The notes under the pieces are model-generated. The model worked only from the letters and a program-made list of their open reading frames with translations. It did not search any database and was not told where the DNA came from. 32,854 nucleotides of DNA from Anaerolineales bacterium (GTDB lineage Bacteria > Chloroflexota > Anaerolineae > Anaerolineales > Villigracilaceae), in contig JASEHI010000027.1 in the NCBI GenBank assembly GCA_030018695.1, positions 1-32,854 on the forward strand, given 5' to 3'. The translations under genes were made by a program, and so were the position numbers. Of this stretch, positions 21,855 through 30,892 are shown piece after piece (position 1 is the stretch's first letter; each line of letters starts with the position of its first letter).

Positions 21855-22784
21855 TCAGGAGGACTTGAATCTGGCGTCACGTTGCAAGGTCAGCCGTAAG
21901 CCTTCTTCCAATGAGATCGAAGACTTGTAATTCAGTTTTTTCTCTGCCAGCGACAGGTCCGCGCACATGCGCGAGACTCCGCCCTCGGTCTGGGGATTGT
22001 AAACCACATTAGTCTTGCTGCCGGTGGTTTCCAAAACAAGCTTGACCAGCTCGCGCACGCTGGTTTCTGTATTACTGCCTACGTTGATCACCAGGCCGTT
22101 GAGATTAGGCGCGGTGGCAGCGGCCAGCATGGCTGCGACGACATCCTCCACATAGACATAGTCGCGCGTCTGTTGCCCCTCGCTATGGACGACCAAGGTT
22201 CCACCCCGCAGGGCCTGGCGCAGGAAGTATGGCACCACCGGCGGATGGGAGGGCGGCAGATGCTGGCCCGGGCCATAGGCGTTGAAAATACGCAGACAAA
22301 CGGTTTCGATTCCCCACAATGCGCCGATCGTCCGCACGTAGTATTCCGCGGCCAGTTTCGAGACGGCGTAAGGCGAGCGCGGCTTGGGCGTCTGATTTTC
22401 ATCCAGGGGCTGGGTTTCCTGCTCACCGTAGATCGCGCCGGAGGAAGCCAGGACAACGCGGCGGACACCGACATCCCGCATGGCCTCCATCAGGCTGACG
22501 GTCCCGCCCACGTTGACGGCATTGTACTCCCTCGGGTAGAGCAGCGACTCTTGCACAGAAACGCGCGCCGCCAGATGATAGACACAGTCCACCTCCTGGA
22601 GTAAGGTCCACAGCTTGGGACGGTCGTTCACATCCCCGCGCGTGAAATGGACATCCGCGGCGAGCGCCTGGGGATCGCCAGTGGACAAATCGTCAATGCC
22701 GCGCACCTGGTGGCCTTCGCGGGCGAGTTGATTGGCAAGGGTGGAGCCGAGGAATCCGGCCGCGCCGGTGATGAGGAAGTTCAT
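21855..22784 (-). CDS. NAD-dependent sugar-nucleotide epimerase/dehydratase (extended SDR)
   Basis: The 309-residue protein has the GAAGFLG nucleotide motif (7-13), Asp in GIDDLS at the end of beta-2 (NAD preference), VYHLAA, SSGAIYG, and the catalytic pair YAVSK. The length and the NAYGPGQHLPPSHPPVVPYFL segment match UDP-glucose 4-epimerase-like enzymes for cell-surface sugars. The exact substrate is open because the family is broad. It ends about 80 nt upstream of the glycosylase gene. No ribosome site precedes the ATG (the leader is pyrimidine-rich, TCTATTCTCTCCT), yet this is the natural start of the Rossmann fold. A TATAAT lies about 50 nt upstream. Confidence 0.88.
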   Translation of the reverse strand: MNFLITGAAGFLGSTLANQLAREGHQVRGIDDLSTGDPQALAADVHFTRGDVNDRPKLWTLLQEVDCVYHLAARVSVQESLLYPREYNAVNVGGTVSLMEAMRDVGVRRVVLASSGAIYGEQETQPLDENQTPKPRSPYAVSKLAAEYYVRTIGALWGIETVCLRIFNAYGPGQHLPPSHPPVVPYFLRQALRGGTLVVHSEGQQTRDYVYVEDVVAAMLAAATAPNLNGLVINVGSNTETSVRELVKLVLETTGSKTNVVYNPQTEGGVSRMCADLSLAEKKLNYKSSISLEEGLRLTLQRDARFKSS

Positions 22785-22832
22785 AGGAGAGAATAGAGAA
22801 TAGAGATTAGAGATTCAGGATTAGTTGGGAGG

Positions 22833-22838
22833 ATTATA
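22833..22838 (-). promoter_or_regulatory. Candidate -10 box upstream of the epimerase gene
   Basis: TATAAT is read on the minus strand at 22838-22833, giving a leader of about 42 nt without a ribosome site. Only a partial -35 (CGGACA at 22863-22858, spacing 19) is present. Confidence 0.4.
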
Positions 22839-22951
22839 GCATTAACGCCGCCTCCCCTGTCCGCCCTGCCTGCCCTGGCGGGCTAGGCCAGGGAGCGTAG
22901 TCGAACGGTTTGGACGGGGGAGAGTGGGGATTGTTGTTTACTGGTAACTGG

Positions 22952-23506
22952 TTACTGATTACTTCTTTGTTTCTTTGCATGCTCCGCGCCCTTGCGCAAG
23001 GCCTCGAAGTTCTTGGGCAGCAAATGCTTGTGGCGGCCGGGCATGTGCGCCTCGAGCGCCGCGGCGAGATCTTTGACCGTCAGAATATCCAGGCATCCCA
23101 GCAGCGCGCCGATGGCAATCATGTTTGCCAGGCGTTTGTCGCCGATTTCCTCGGCAATATCATTGGCGGGGATAAGGATCGTGGTAATGTCGTCGCGTTG
23201 CGCGGTGCGGTCCACCATCGAAGCATTGACGATCAACACGCCGCCGGACTTGACGAGCGGTTCGTACTTATCTAAAGAAGGCAGGTTCATGACGACGGCT
23301 GCTGGCGGATTTTGCACCAGCGGCGAACCGATTTCCTCGTCCGCGATGACCACGATGCAGTTGGCCGTGCCGCCGCGCATTTCTGGGCCATAGGATGGCA
23401 TCCACGTCACTTGCTTGCCCTTGTCCATCGCCGCGTAAGCCAGAACCTGTCCCGCGAACATGACGCCCTGGCCGCCAAAACCTGCGAAAAGGATTTCAGT
23501 CTGCAT
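22952..23506 (-). CDS. 2-oxoacid:ferredoxin oxidoreductase, gamma subunit
   Basis: The 184-residue protein has the gamma-subunit signature GFGGQGV (9-15), the SYGPEMRGGTANC segment and a Rossmann-like fold, as in KorC/VorC/PorC. It completes the catalytic core with the alpha and beta subunits encoded just upstream. The ATG follows GGAGATACAAC. The C-terminal KKQRSNQ tail is partly encoded by an intergenic repeat with the words GTAATCAGTAACCAG. An 84-nt spacer of GAGA-rich repeats separates it from the beta gene. It is the last gene of the operon. Confidence 0.92.
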   Translation of the reverse strand: MQTEILFAGFGGQGVMFAGQVLAYAAMDKGKQVTWMPSYGPEMRGGTANCIVVIADEEIGSPLVQNPPAAVVMNLPSLDKYEPLVKSGGVLIVNASMVDRTAQRDDITTILIPANDIAEEIGDKRLANMIAIGALLGCLDILTVKDLAAALEAHMPGRHKHLLPKNFEALRKGAEHAKKQRSNQ

Positions 23507-23590
23507 GTTGTATCTCCATTCTCAGAGGGTTGAGAGTAGAGATTGGAGAATAGAGATTAGTCAATACCACTACTCTCTTCTCTCTTCTCT

Positions 23591-24370
23591 CTAGACCTTC
23601 AGCGCGGCGACCGACGGCGCAATCTTGTAATCGCCGAGCGGAAAGGCCGGGATCATATGCTGCTCCAACCAGTCAAGCGACTCGACCGGCGACACGCCCC
23701 AGCCTGTCGAGCAGGTGGAGAGCAGTTCGACCATCGAAAAGCCCAGGCCGCGCAGTTGCGTTTCGAAGGCGGTGCGGATGGCCTTTTTAGACAGGCGGAT
23801 GTTCTTCGGATCGTGCAGGCTGCGACGGACAACGTAGCCTGCGCCTTCCAGCGTAGCGAGCATCTCGGCCATGCGGATGGGATAGCCCTGCAGTTCCACG
23901 TCGCGGCCGCTGGGCGAGGAGGTGGTCTTCATACCTGGCAGAGTGGTGGGCGCCATCTGCCCGCCGGTCATGCCGTAGATGGCATTATTGATAAAAATTA
24001 CGCTGATATTCTCGCCGCGCGCGGCTGCATGGACAATTTCACCCATACCGATGGAGGCCAGGTCGCCGTCGCCCTGGTAGGTAAAGACGATGCGGTCGGG
24101 GAGGACGCGCTTGATGCCGGTGGCCATGGCCGGGGCGCGTCCATGCGCGGCCTCGACGAAATCGGTATCCATATAGTTGTAAGCAAATACCGCGCAACCG
24201 ACCGGCGCTACGCCAATGACCCGATCGGCGATCTTCATTTCATCGAACACTTCAGCGATCAGGCGGTGCGCCGTGCCGTGCGTACAGCCGGGGCAATAGT
24301 GAGTTGGGGTATCGGTGAAGGCTGCCGGGCGGGAATAAACCAGATTCTCAGGGGTAACAACGGTGCTCAT
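23591..24370 (-). CDS. 2-oxoacid:ferredoxin oxidoreductase, beta (TPP-binding) subunit
   Basis: The 259-residue protein has YCPGCTHG (Cys26 and Cys29) and the thiamine-diphosphate motif [13 protein letters not shown] ending in [17 protein letters not shown] third conserved Cys lies in [11 protein letters not shown]; these cysteines would hold the 4Fe-4S cluster of the beta subunit. It decarboxylates a 2-oxoacid on TPP and passes electrons to ferredoxin. The motif set fits the Kor/Vor branch, so 2-oxoglutarate or branched-chain 2-oxoacids are likely; sequence alone does not decide. The gene starts 10 nt after the alpha subunit with GAGGTGA as ribosome site. Confidence 0.92.
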   Translation of the reverse strand: MSTVVTPENLVYSRPAAFTDTPTHYCPGCTHGTAHRLIAEVFDEMKIADRVIGVAPVGCAVFAYNYMDTDFVEAAHGRAPAMATGIKRVLPDRIVFTYQGDGDLASIGMGEIVHAAARGENISVIFINNAIYGMTGGQMAPTTLPGMKTTSSPSGRDVELQGYPIRMAEMLATLEGAGYVVRRSLHDPKNIRLSKKAIRTAFETQLRGLGFSMVELLSTCSTGWGVSPVESLDWLEQHMIPAFPLGDYKIAPSVAALKV

Positions 24371-24380
24371 AGTTCACCTC

Positions 24381-25496
24381 TCATTTTTTCGGGGCGGTCA
24401 TCCGCGCCAGCCAGCGCTGGGCCGGATTACCACCCAGGCTGGGAGGCTCTTTGGCGATGCGCTGGATTTCGCCCAGGATTTCATCCGGGAAGGGGACGAC
24501 GCCACCCAGGCGCCCGTAAAACTCGAGCGGGGCGCGGTTGCCGACCGCCAGTTGGACATCCTTCAACATCTGACCGGCGTTCATCTCGACCACCAGCATA
24601 CTCTTGACGCGCCCGGCCAGTTCTGCAATTTGTCTGGCGGGGAACGGGCTGACCGAAATCGGACGAAACAGGCCGATCTTGATACCCTGGGCGCGGGCGG
24701 CGCGGACGGCTGAAAGCGCAATCCGGCCCGAGGTCCCGAAACCGATGACGGCGATTTCGGCGTCATCCAGATAATATTCCTTGAAGCGGACTTCGTTTTG
24801 CTGGATCTCTTCCCAGCGTTTCAACAGGCGCAGGTTGACTTCTTCTTCGATGCTCACTTCGAGATAGATGGAAGATAGCACCCGGCGTTTGCGGCCGAGG
24901 GCGCCATTGGTGGCCCAGGGGTAGTCCTTGCGTACCACCGGGCGCATTTCGGGCAGTTCGACCGGCTCCATCATCTGGCCGATACTGCCATCAATCAATA
25001 TGACGGCGATATTGAGATATTTCTCGGCCAGATCGAAGGCCAGCGGCACCAGGTCAACGGCTTCCTGAATGGAGGCCGGGGCGAGCACGATGGGATGATA
25101 GTCGCCGTGCCCGCCGCCGTGCACGATCTGGCTGTAGTCCCCTTGCGAGGGTGCGATGTTGCCGAGGCCGGGGCCGCCGCGCATCACGTCAATCAGCACG
25201 ACGGGCAGTTCGGTCCCGGCGATGTACGAAATGCCTTCTTGCATCAGGCTGATGCCCGGACTGGAGGAGGAGGTCATCACCCGCGCTCCGGTGCAGGCCG
25301 CGCCATAGACCATGTTGATGGCGCCCAGTTCACTTTCGGCCTGCACAAACGCCCGTCCCAATTCGGGCATGCGCTGAGAAAGCCATTCCAGGATTTCATT
25401 TTGAGGGGTGATGGGATAGCCGAAATAGCCTTCCAGGCCGGCGCGGACAGCCGCCTCGGCGATGGCTTCGTTGCCTTTCCATAATTCTCTTGGCAT
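24381..25496 (-). CDS. vorB: 2-oxoacid:ferredoxin oxidoreductase, alpha subunit (VorB/KorA-like)
   Basis: From ATG 25496 the protein has 371 residues. Its start ([20 protein letters not shown], then [12 protein letters not shown]) and the stretch [20 protein letters not shown], then [18 protein letters not shown], are characteristic of the alpha subunit usually named VorB (3-methyl-2-oxobutanoate:ferredoxin oxidoreductase), close to KorA. GGAG precedes this ATG by 9 nt. An upstream in-frame extension to 25580 is rejected because it is read from a palindromic repeat. With the delta, beta and gamma genes it gives a complete four-subunit enzyme linking 2-oxoacid oxidation to acyl-CoA and reduced ferredoxin, typical of anaerobic or fermentative metabolism. 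The symbol follows common naming; substrate is uncertain. Confidence 0.9.
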   Translation of the reverse strand: MPRELWKGNEAIAEAAVRAGLEGYFGYPITPQNEILEWLSQRMPELGRAFVQAESELGAINMVYGAACTGARVMTSSSSPGISLMQEGISYIAGTELPVVLIDVMRGGPGLGNIAPSQGDYSQIVHGGGHGDYHPIVLAPASIQEAVDLVPLAFDLAEKYLNIAVILIDGSIGQMMEPVELPEMRPVVRKDYPWATNGALGRKRRVLSSIYLEVSIEEEVNLRLLKRWEEIQQNEVRFKEYYLDDAEIAVIGFGTSGRIALSAVRAARAQGIKIGLFRPISVSPFPARQIAELAGRVKSMLVVEMNAGQMLKDVQLAVGNRAPLEFYGRLGGVVPFPDEILGEIQRIAKEPPSLGGNPAQRWLARMTAPKK

Positions 25497-25512
25497 AATT
25501 ATCTCCAGAATA

Positions 25513-25609
25513 TTTACCGCAGAGACCGCTGAGAACGCAGAGAGAAAAGATTTTTCTCCGCGATCTCTCCCGAAGGACATCGGGACGATGCGCGCACCCC
25601 GCGGTTAAA
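25513..25609. repeat. 97-bp palindromic repeat inside the oxidoreductase operon
   Basis: TTTACCGC at 25513 and GCGGTTAAA at 25601-25609 form near-perfect inverted ends. The interior is made of CAGAGA/TCTCTC words and a smaller hairpin TCCCGA...TCGGGA. It occupies nearly all of the 114-nt spacer between the delta and alpha genes. Confidence 0.7.
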
Positions 25610-25610
25610 T

Positions 25611-25856
25611 TCATGCCGCCGCGGGGGTGGGCGCTTTGGTTACTTCGCGGTATACCGTGATGGCCGCATCCGGGCAGACGAGGGCGCAGATCGCGCAGCC
25701 GGTGCAGCCATCTTTGAAAATGTGCGCTGGATAGTAGCCTTTGGTGGTCAGGCGTTCCTTATCCAGCTCGATTACCTTGGGCGGGCAGGCGCTGATACAT
25801 AATTCGCAGCCCTTGCAATACCGATCGTTGACTTCTATCCAACCTTTGGCAGGCAT
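25611..25856 (-). CDS. 2-oxoacid:ferredoxin oxidoreductase, delta subunit (2x[4Fe-4S] ferredoxin)
   Basis: The 81-residue protein has two CxxCxxCxxxCP clusters (CKGCELCISACP and CTGCAICALVCP), a bacterial-type dicluster ferredoxin and the delta subunit of KorDABC/VorDABC enzymes. It relays electrons from the TPP subunit to free ferredoxin. It is the first gene of the operon. AAAGGAGG lies about 12 nt upstream of the ATG, a rather long spacing. The short Ala/Pro tail (APTPAAA) is unstructured. Confidence 0.92.
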   Translation of the reverse strand: MPAKGWIEVNDRYCKGCELCISACPPKVIELDKERLTTKGYYPAHIFKDGCTGCAICALVCPDAAITVYREVTKAPTPAAA

Positions 25857-26049
25857 TGATAGACCCGGCCTCCTTTTGCGAGAATTGGGATAAATTCTAC
25901 CTGAAACAGGCAGGCGTGCTGATTATGGCGTTTTCTGAGCCTCGTGGCTAGTGCCATGCATCATTATACCGGTAATACAAAAATCCTGTTCTCTATCCCC
26001 GTTATTTCCCGCTTTCATTGCTTCACGCTGCCCCATATCCTTCTTGAAG

Positions 26050-26166
26050 CAGTATCTTACCTGCTGCCGGGCGTGACGGGTAAGATACCCGCCCTACATC
26101 TTGAAACAGATGTAGGACAGGCATCTTATCTGCCGCCGGGCATGGCGGGTAGGATACCCGCCCTAC
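26050..26166. repeat. Two copies of the GTAGGGC...GCCCTAC double-hairpin repeat
   Basis: A truncated copy (26050-26097) and a full copy (26112-26166) of the element seen at 12843-12897 stand in tandem, each with the TACCCGCC hairpin and ending GCCCTAC. They fill much of the 392-nt gene-free gap 25857-26248; the rest holds the terminator at 26187 and no credible gene. Confidence 0.85.
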
Positions 26167-26186
26167 ATCTGACGTTCTTAACATAT

Positions 26187-26223
26187 AAAACGTTGCGCAC
26201 CTGTCTCAGGTGCGCAACGTTTT
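26187..26223. terminator. Strong hairpin terminator downstream of the TPR gene
   Basis: Positions 26187-26203 and 26207-26223 are perfect 17-bp inverted repeats with a 3-nt centre (TCT). They are GC-rich inside, with A/T runs at both ends, so it can work in both directions. It lies 25 nt past the stop of the minus-strand TPR gene and ends the MraZ-ATPase-TPR transcription unit. Confidence 0.85.
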
Positions 26224-26248
26224 TATTTGGATCTCTGATATTATATTA

Positions 26249-29095
26249 TCATCCCACCAGCGCCTTGAAGCGCGGGTCATCATGGATGAATTCGAAATCG
26301 GGGTCGCGGCGCACCCAATCTACACTCGTTTGCTTTTTCTCCAGCGCATCTCCGAGCAAGACCAAGGCTTGATCTGCGTTCCCGCAGATAGCCTCGAAAC
26401 ATGCCCGGTTATATTCCGTTTCATCCTTCATGGTTGGCAGGGCGATCGAAATGTGTTTCCTGGCTTCGTTCTCTTGACCCAGCCGGCGATAATATCCAGC
26501 CAATGTGCTATGGGCAAGGTTGTATCCGGGATTCAATTCGACGACTTTTTGAAATGCGCGGATAGCGTCAGTGTAGTGTTTTTGGGCCGCATGGACAAGG
26601 CCCAAATGGTAATGGAACACTTCTTTGTCAGGGTCGAGAGAAATAGCCTGTTCGAAGGCGGCTGCGGCCTCGGGATAGCGTCCTGAAGTCCGGTAGAGAT
26701 TTCCCAGCGTGTGCCAGGCGCGCGCATTCTTTGGGTTGATTTCGGTCACTTTTTCATAAGCCGCGATCGCATCCGCATTTTTTTTCAGGTCTTCGTGCTT
26801 GTCGCCTGGATCGTTCTGGAAAGAGACCGTCTCTGGGCTTTTCTCGGTGTACCTTATAACGGCTACACTGGCAGCCTCATTATTCGTCGTGACAACGACT
26901 TCAACCGCGTTGGTGCTCTCCTGGATTTCATCCGGGTCACTCCCGACCGGAACCTGGTCCGGAAAAAGCTCGCCGGCGCTTTGGTCGGCTGCGTTGACAT
27001 CCTCTGGGGTTGTAGCGATTGCCTCGGCGCCATGATCGTCATAATGCAGTTCGCCAAGGTCAATCCAGGCGAAACCAGTGCCCGGATCCAGCCCAACGTC
27101 GCTTTGCGCTTCTGCGCTTGCCTCGCCCTGATCAGCCGCGTCCGCCTCGCCCAAATAGTCCAGCGGGCGGTGATATCCGTTCGGATCAATCCTGAACGAA
27201 GTATTATGCGGATCCAAGACGACAAACTCGACAGCTCTTTGATAGTCCAGGATGGCATAGCCGTAGTCATTTTGCGAGTTAATTTCAGTTACTCTTTTGT
27301 AAGTAACGACAGACTCGTCAGTATAGCCCGAGCCATTACGCCTTAATTCTTGATCGTTACTGTACAATACCTGGTTTAGGTTTAGCTTAACAGGCTCGAC
27401 TGTTCTTTGATCTACTGCGCTGGCAGCCTCTTTATCAGTAGTCAAGGCCTCATAAACATGGCCTATATCATTTTGAATTTCGTCCAGAACCTTCTTGAAG
27501 GTCGCGTTGTCCGCATCCAGCTCAACGGCTCGCTGAAATGCTGCGATGGCATTGTCGTCGTCATGCATCTGTCGGTATGTGTGACCGAGCCTGTTCCACG
27601 CGCTGGCTTTATCCCTGTTGCTGCGGAATAGTTCTATGCTTTTTTGGTACAGCGGAATTGCTTCGGTGTGTTTTCCTTTATGTGCGTACGTCAAAGCCAA
27701 ATTGCTATAGGGCCAACCGAAGCCATGCTCTAACTCAATCGCCTTTCGATAAGCGTTGATCGCCTCATCATAAGCGCCTGCGTTGAGATAGACATTCCCC
27801 TGTTCATTCCAAAGCTGGGCATTATTGGGGTCAATTTCAAAAGCATGCTGATAGGCTCGGATGGCGTCCTGGCTGCGCCGCTGCTTTTCAAAAATATTTC
27901 CCAGACTGATCCACGGGTGAATGAGACGTTGATTAATCTCAAGTGCCTTCTGATAGGCTGCAACAGCTTCCTCGATGCGTTCTGAACTTGCGAATACATC
28001 CCCCAAGCCAACCCAGGGGTATGCACAGTTAGGAGCAAATTCGATTGCCTTTTGGTACGTTGAGATTGCCTCATCGCAGCGCCCTAATTTTAGATATACA
28101 TTTCCCAGCCCATTCCAACTGACGGCATCCGAGGGATTGAGTTCAATCGCCTTTTCGAGGGCTGCCATGGCCTCTTGCTGACGGTCAAGCTGGCAATAGA
28201 GGTTACCCAGGTTGTTCCAGTGGAATGTTTGGTCAGGCGCGAGGCTGGAGGCTCGTTTCAAGGACTCAACAGCTTCATCCATTCTCCCCAGAGCAGTTTT
28301 AACCAGTGCGACAGCGTTATGGCACACAGCTTCAAACCACTTGTCTTGTATTTTTCCGGCGATATCGAGGCTGGTATGGATGAACCGGGCGGCTTTTTCG
28401 AAGTCGCCTCTTCTCCAATTCAATATTCCCAACGAAAATAACAGGTTCGCACGGTTGGCGGTTGATTCATCCCCTTCCGGCAGGTCGCGCAACATAGCCT
28501 CCCGCAAGGCAATCCCCGCATCAATATCTTCGAGGCTATCCGCGTATTCTCCAATGCCCTGCCAGGACGACTCTAATGCGCGCGCCGAGATCTGTTCAGA
28601 GGAGGGGGGATCAATGAACTCAACCACCCGGTGGCGATAAGACCAAAAATCAGGGGCGTAACGGGCCAAGTCGTTCGCCTCATTCTCTGTCAACCAGAAA
28701 ACAACGCGAATCCGCTGGTCAATAAAGTATTCCCGACCAATATTGAGCGCACGATAGGCTCTCGTCCCTTCTCTTCCGCCTCCCCACCTTAAACCCTCAA
28801 TAAAGAAAACGCCCTTATCCAGGTCGGCAATCTCTGAAAGGCATAAGGGAATATCAGAATTTTCATCATTCCCAACCTGGATATGCTGAACAAACTGCTG
28901 CATGTCAACCAATCTGTCCTTCAAAGCAGTCTTGGCATCTGTGCAGACATATTCCGAGCTGTAAATCGCCAACAGAATAGATGGCCGTTGCCACCTGGTA
29001 GACAGTTCCAGCTCTCTAAAAAGGATATCAATGCGATCCTCTAAAGACTCAACATCATAGCCGACAAATTGAATATCTTCAGCCGTCTTATTCAT
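26249..29095 (-). CDS. Large TPR protein with N-terminal partner domain of the adjacent ATPase
   Basis: The 948-residue protein has an N-terminal globular domain (about 1-185) with the segments VFFIEGLRWGGG, RALNIGREYFID, VVFWLTENEANDLARYAPDF and WSYRHRVVEF. I know this motif pattern from bacterial proteins encoded beside P-loop ATPases and from STAND-like proteins. Eight or more TPR units follow (about 200-560), then an acidic, TPR-degenerate stretch (about 565-770, rich in D, E, A), a second TPR array (about 773-880), and a typical TPR-protein C terminus (WVRRDPDFEFIHDDPRFKAL). No membrane segment or enzymatic motif is seen, so a scaffold or sensor role is likely. Its start overlaps the ATPase end by 8 bp with AGGA upstream, implying coupled translation. 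Confidence 0.83.
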   Translation of the reverse strand: MNKTAEDIQFVGYDVESLEDRIDILFRELELSTRWQRPSILLAIYSSEYVCTDAKTALKDRLVDMQQFVQHIQVGNDENSDIPLCLSEIADLDKGVFFIEGLRWGGGREGTRAYRALNIGREYFIDQRIRVVFWLTENEANDLARYAPDFWSYRHRVVEFIDPPSSEQISARALESSWQGIGEYADSLEDIDAGIALREAMLRDLPEGDESTANRANLLFSLGILNWRRGDFEKAARFIHTSLDIAGKIQDKWFEAVCHNAVALVKTALGRMDEAVESLKRASSLAPDQTFHWNNLGNLYCQLDRQQEAMAALEKAIELNPSDAVSWNGLGNVYLKLGRCDEAISTYQKAIEFAPNCAYPWVGLGDVFASSERIEEAVAAYQKALEINQRLIHPWISLGNIFEKQRRSQDAIRAYQHAFEIDPNNAQLWNEQGNVYLNAGAYDEAINAYRKAIELEHGFGWPYSNLALTYAHKGKHTEAIPLYQKSIELFRSNRDKASAWNRLGHTYRQMHDDDNAIAAFQRAVELDADNATFKKVLDEIQNDIGHVYEALTTDKEAASAVDQRTVEPVKLNLNQVLYSNDQELRRNGSGYTDESVVTYKRVTEINSQNDYGYAILDYQRAVEFVVLDPHNTSFRIDPNGYHRPLDYLGEADAADQGEASAEAQSDVGLDPGTGFAWIDLGELHYDDHGAEAIATTPEDVNAADQSAGELFPDQVPVGSDPDEIQESTNAVEVVVTTNNEAASVAVIRYTEKSPETVSFQNDPGDKHEDLKKNADAIAAYEKVTEINPKNARAWHTLGNLYRTSGRYPEAAAAFEQAISLDPDKEVFHYHLGLVHAAQKHYTDAIRAFQKVVELNPGYNLAHSTLAGYYRRLGQENEARKHISIALPTMKDETEYNRACFEAICGNADQALVLLGDALEKKQTSVDWVRRDPDFEFIHDDPRFKALVG

Positions 29096-30347
29096 TGAGT
29101 ATTTTCCTTAGAACGGGGTGCACGTCACACCAGTTTTCGCCATTTCTGTATTCGAGCAAGGCCAAAAGCTGCAATAATGGCCTCAGCCGATCGTTGTATT
29201 CAAGACGGTTATTTTCATTGACTGTTTTCAAGAGTTGGATGTCGTCCTTATCCAATATGCGCCGGTATTCGTTACGAATCTCCGTTGTCGCCGCTTCGAC
29301 ATCGCTGCTCTCCATTTTGCCAGCCTTGCGCCGCCTGGCGCGACCAATGGCAGTGCGCATAATGCGGGCCATCTCTCGAAATACACCACCGCTATAAGTA
29401 ATTGCCTCTTCCAATGCCACCTTATCAATAAGGTTGGCATCCATTCTTACCCGGACAAAGCGACGCAAGGTATCATATCCCGCCTGATCGCGTACATCCG
29501 GCGCTTGAGGGGGATGTAACATGATATTTGGCAGGAAATGGGCTTGACCTCTGATCGCATCGAAATCCTTGCTGTAAAACAAAGCGCTCGAGACGGTATA
29601 AACAATGGCGCAATTGGGCTGCATCATTATTTCGCGGCGATCATGGAAAATGGCTCTGGCTTCTTCCAGATTAGGTTTATCCAGATCGTCAATGAGAATG
29701 AGCGGAATACGCTTCTCTTTACTATAAATGGCCGTTGCAATGTTATTGATTACGGCGATCAAACCCGTAATGTCTCTCTCGAATACCTGCCTCAATTCGG
29801 CGCGCGTCTTCGGCTCCAGTTTCATCTTCATACCCGCGTTCACGAAAAAGGCTTCGATCGCGGCGCCAAATTCAAATTCCAACGGGCGGCCGGAAATTGT
29901 CCTTACTTCTTCTTCGACTTTTCCCCTCCAACTATTCAGCTCTTTGAGCAATTGTTCGGGTAATTGACCTCCACTTTTCCGGTAATCCCGGAACATGCGC
30001 CCGCCAACGGCGAGCAGTACATCGCGAAAGTCCAGATCAATGATGTCCGCTTCCTCGCGGATGCTGAAGTTGATCGGCCAATACTTTTTCTGAATCTCCG
30101 CATTGGACATCAGGTGAAGCAGTTCGGTTGATTTGCCACACCCGCGATGCCCTGAGAAGAAAAACTTCGGCGGGCGATAGAAGGGCGCCAACAAGGCATC
30201 TTCCAATTCGGCGATTGGATTCCCCGGACGATTGATATAAAATGGGTTGGGTTGACCATATTTACCCGGTTTGAGGGGTAAATCCAGCTCGAAATTCAGC
30301 CATGCGCGGTCAAAATCTGTAGCCAGGATGTATTCAAATTCGCTCAT
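29088..30347 (-). CDS. P-loop ATPase (AAA+/STAND-like) paired with the TPR protein
   Basis: The 419-residue protein has a Walker A GHRGCGKST (66-74), a Walker B with the acidic pair in LILIDDLDKPN (about 217-227), and a sensor-like CAIVYTVSSALFY. A helical segment GGVFREMARIMRTAIGRARRR follows, and a C-terminal winged-helix-like end (LLQLLALLEYRNGENWCDVHPVLRKIL). Order and spacing resemble STAND/KAP-like NTPases that act as nucleotide-driven switches. No membrane helices or nuclease motifs are present. GAGAGG sits 5 nt before the ATG, 9 nt after the MraZ stop, and the 3' end overlaps the TPR gene by 8 bp, so the three genes form one operon. The output of the system is not encoded as an obvious toxin domain. 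Confidence 0.85.
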   Translation of the reverse strand: MSEFEYILATDFDRAWLNFELDLPLKPGKYGQPNPFYINRPGNPIAELEDALLAPFYRPPKFFFSGHRGCGKSTELLHLMSNAEIQKKYWPINFSIREEADIIDLDFRDVLLAVGGRMFRDYRKSGGQLPEQLLKELNSWRGKVEEEVRTISGRPLEFEFGAAIEAFFVNAGMKMKLEPKTRAELRQVFERDITGLIAVINNIATAIYSKEKRIPLILIDDLDKPNLEEARAIFHDRREIMMQPNCAIVYTVSSALFYSKDFDAIRGQAHFLPNIMLHPPQAPDVRDQAGYDTLRRFVRVRMDANLIDKVALEEAITYSGGVFREMARIMRTAIGRARRRKAGKMESSDVEAATTEIRNEYRRILDKDDIQLLKTVNENNRLEYNDRLRPLLQLLALLEYRNGENWCDVHPVLRKILNE

Positions 30348-30356
30348 TGTAGCCTC

Positions 30357-30797
30357 TCATATTGCGACAAGATTGAGACTTGCGAAGCGTTGCGCGTTGG
30401 CCGCAACATCTTGCAGTTGAGTTTCCTGTTCCTGCCAGTGCGCTGGAGACCAGACTTCGAAGTAGTTTCCCTGTCCGACCAGGACCGCCTCATTGTCCAG
30501 GTTTGCGAACGCGCGCAAGTTTTTCGGGACGATAACGCGCCCGGCTTTATCCATCTCCAGCGGGGAGGCGCTGCCGAGAAACATGCGCAGCAGGAGACGC
30601 ACCGCTGGGTCGGTTACATTCAACGTCATGAAACGCTGGTAGATTTCCTGAAATGCCGCGGCTGTCAGCACCCACAAGTTACGGTCGAAACCCTGAACCA
30701 CAAACGCGCCGTCAGAGAGTAATTCACGAAAACCCGCTGGAACTCTCAAGCGGCTTTTTTCATCTATACAATCGTGGTATTGACCGATGAAGAACAT
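30357..30797 (-). CDS. mraZ: MraZ family transcriptional regulator
   Basis: From ATG 30797 the protein has 146 residues, the normal MraZ length. It contains both swapped-hairpin AbrB-type repeats: FIGQYHDCIDEKSRLRVPA, with the DxxxR motif, and SPLEMDKAGRVIVPKNLR. MraZ forms ring oligomers, binds direct repeats upstream of its own gene and normally heads the division/cell-wall (dcw) cluster. Here no rsmH, ftsL or mur gene follows; the next gene is the P-loop ATPase 9 nt away. The longer frame to 30884 lacks a ribosome site and the usual MFxGxY start. A TATAAT lies about 95 nt upstream. It probably autoregulates this operon (inference). Confidence 0.92.
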   Translation of the reverse strand: MFFIGQYHDCIDEKSRLRVPAGFRELLSDGAFVVQGFDRNLWVLTAAAFQEIYQRFMTLNVTDPAVRLLLRMFLGSASPLEMDKAGRVIVPKNLRAFANLDNEAVLVGQGNYFEVWSPAHWQEQETQLQDVAANAQRFASLNLVAI

Positions 30798-30892
30798 TGG
30801 GATTATCCCTGAGCGGAGCATTGCCGGGGTCAATATGATGGCTTTTGGTTCTGACACGCTGGCCCGGCATTCCAAATATTGCAACTATGACC

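Noticed and set aside
23657..24607. Plus-strand ORF of 316 codons
   Set aside because: Antisense to the beta and alpha subunits of the oxidoreductase, which have full motifs.
25944..26372. Plus-strand ORF of 142 codons
   Set aside because: It is read from repeat copies and the terminator hairpin and runs into the end of the TPR gene.
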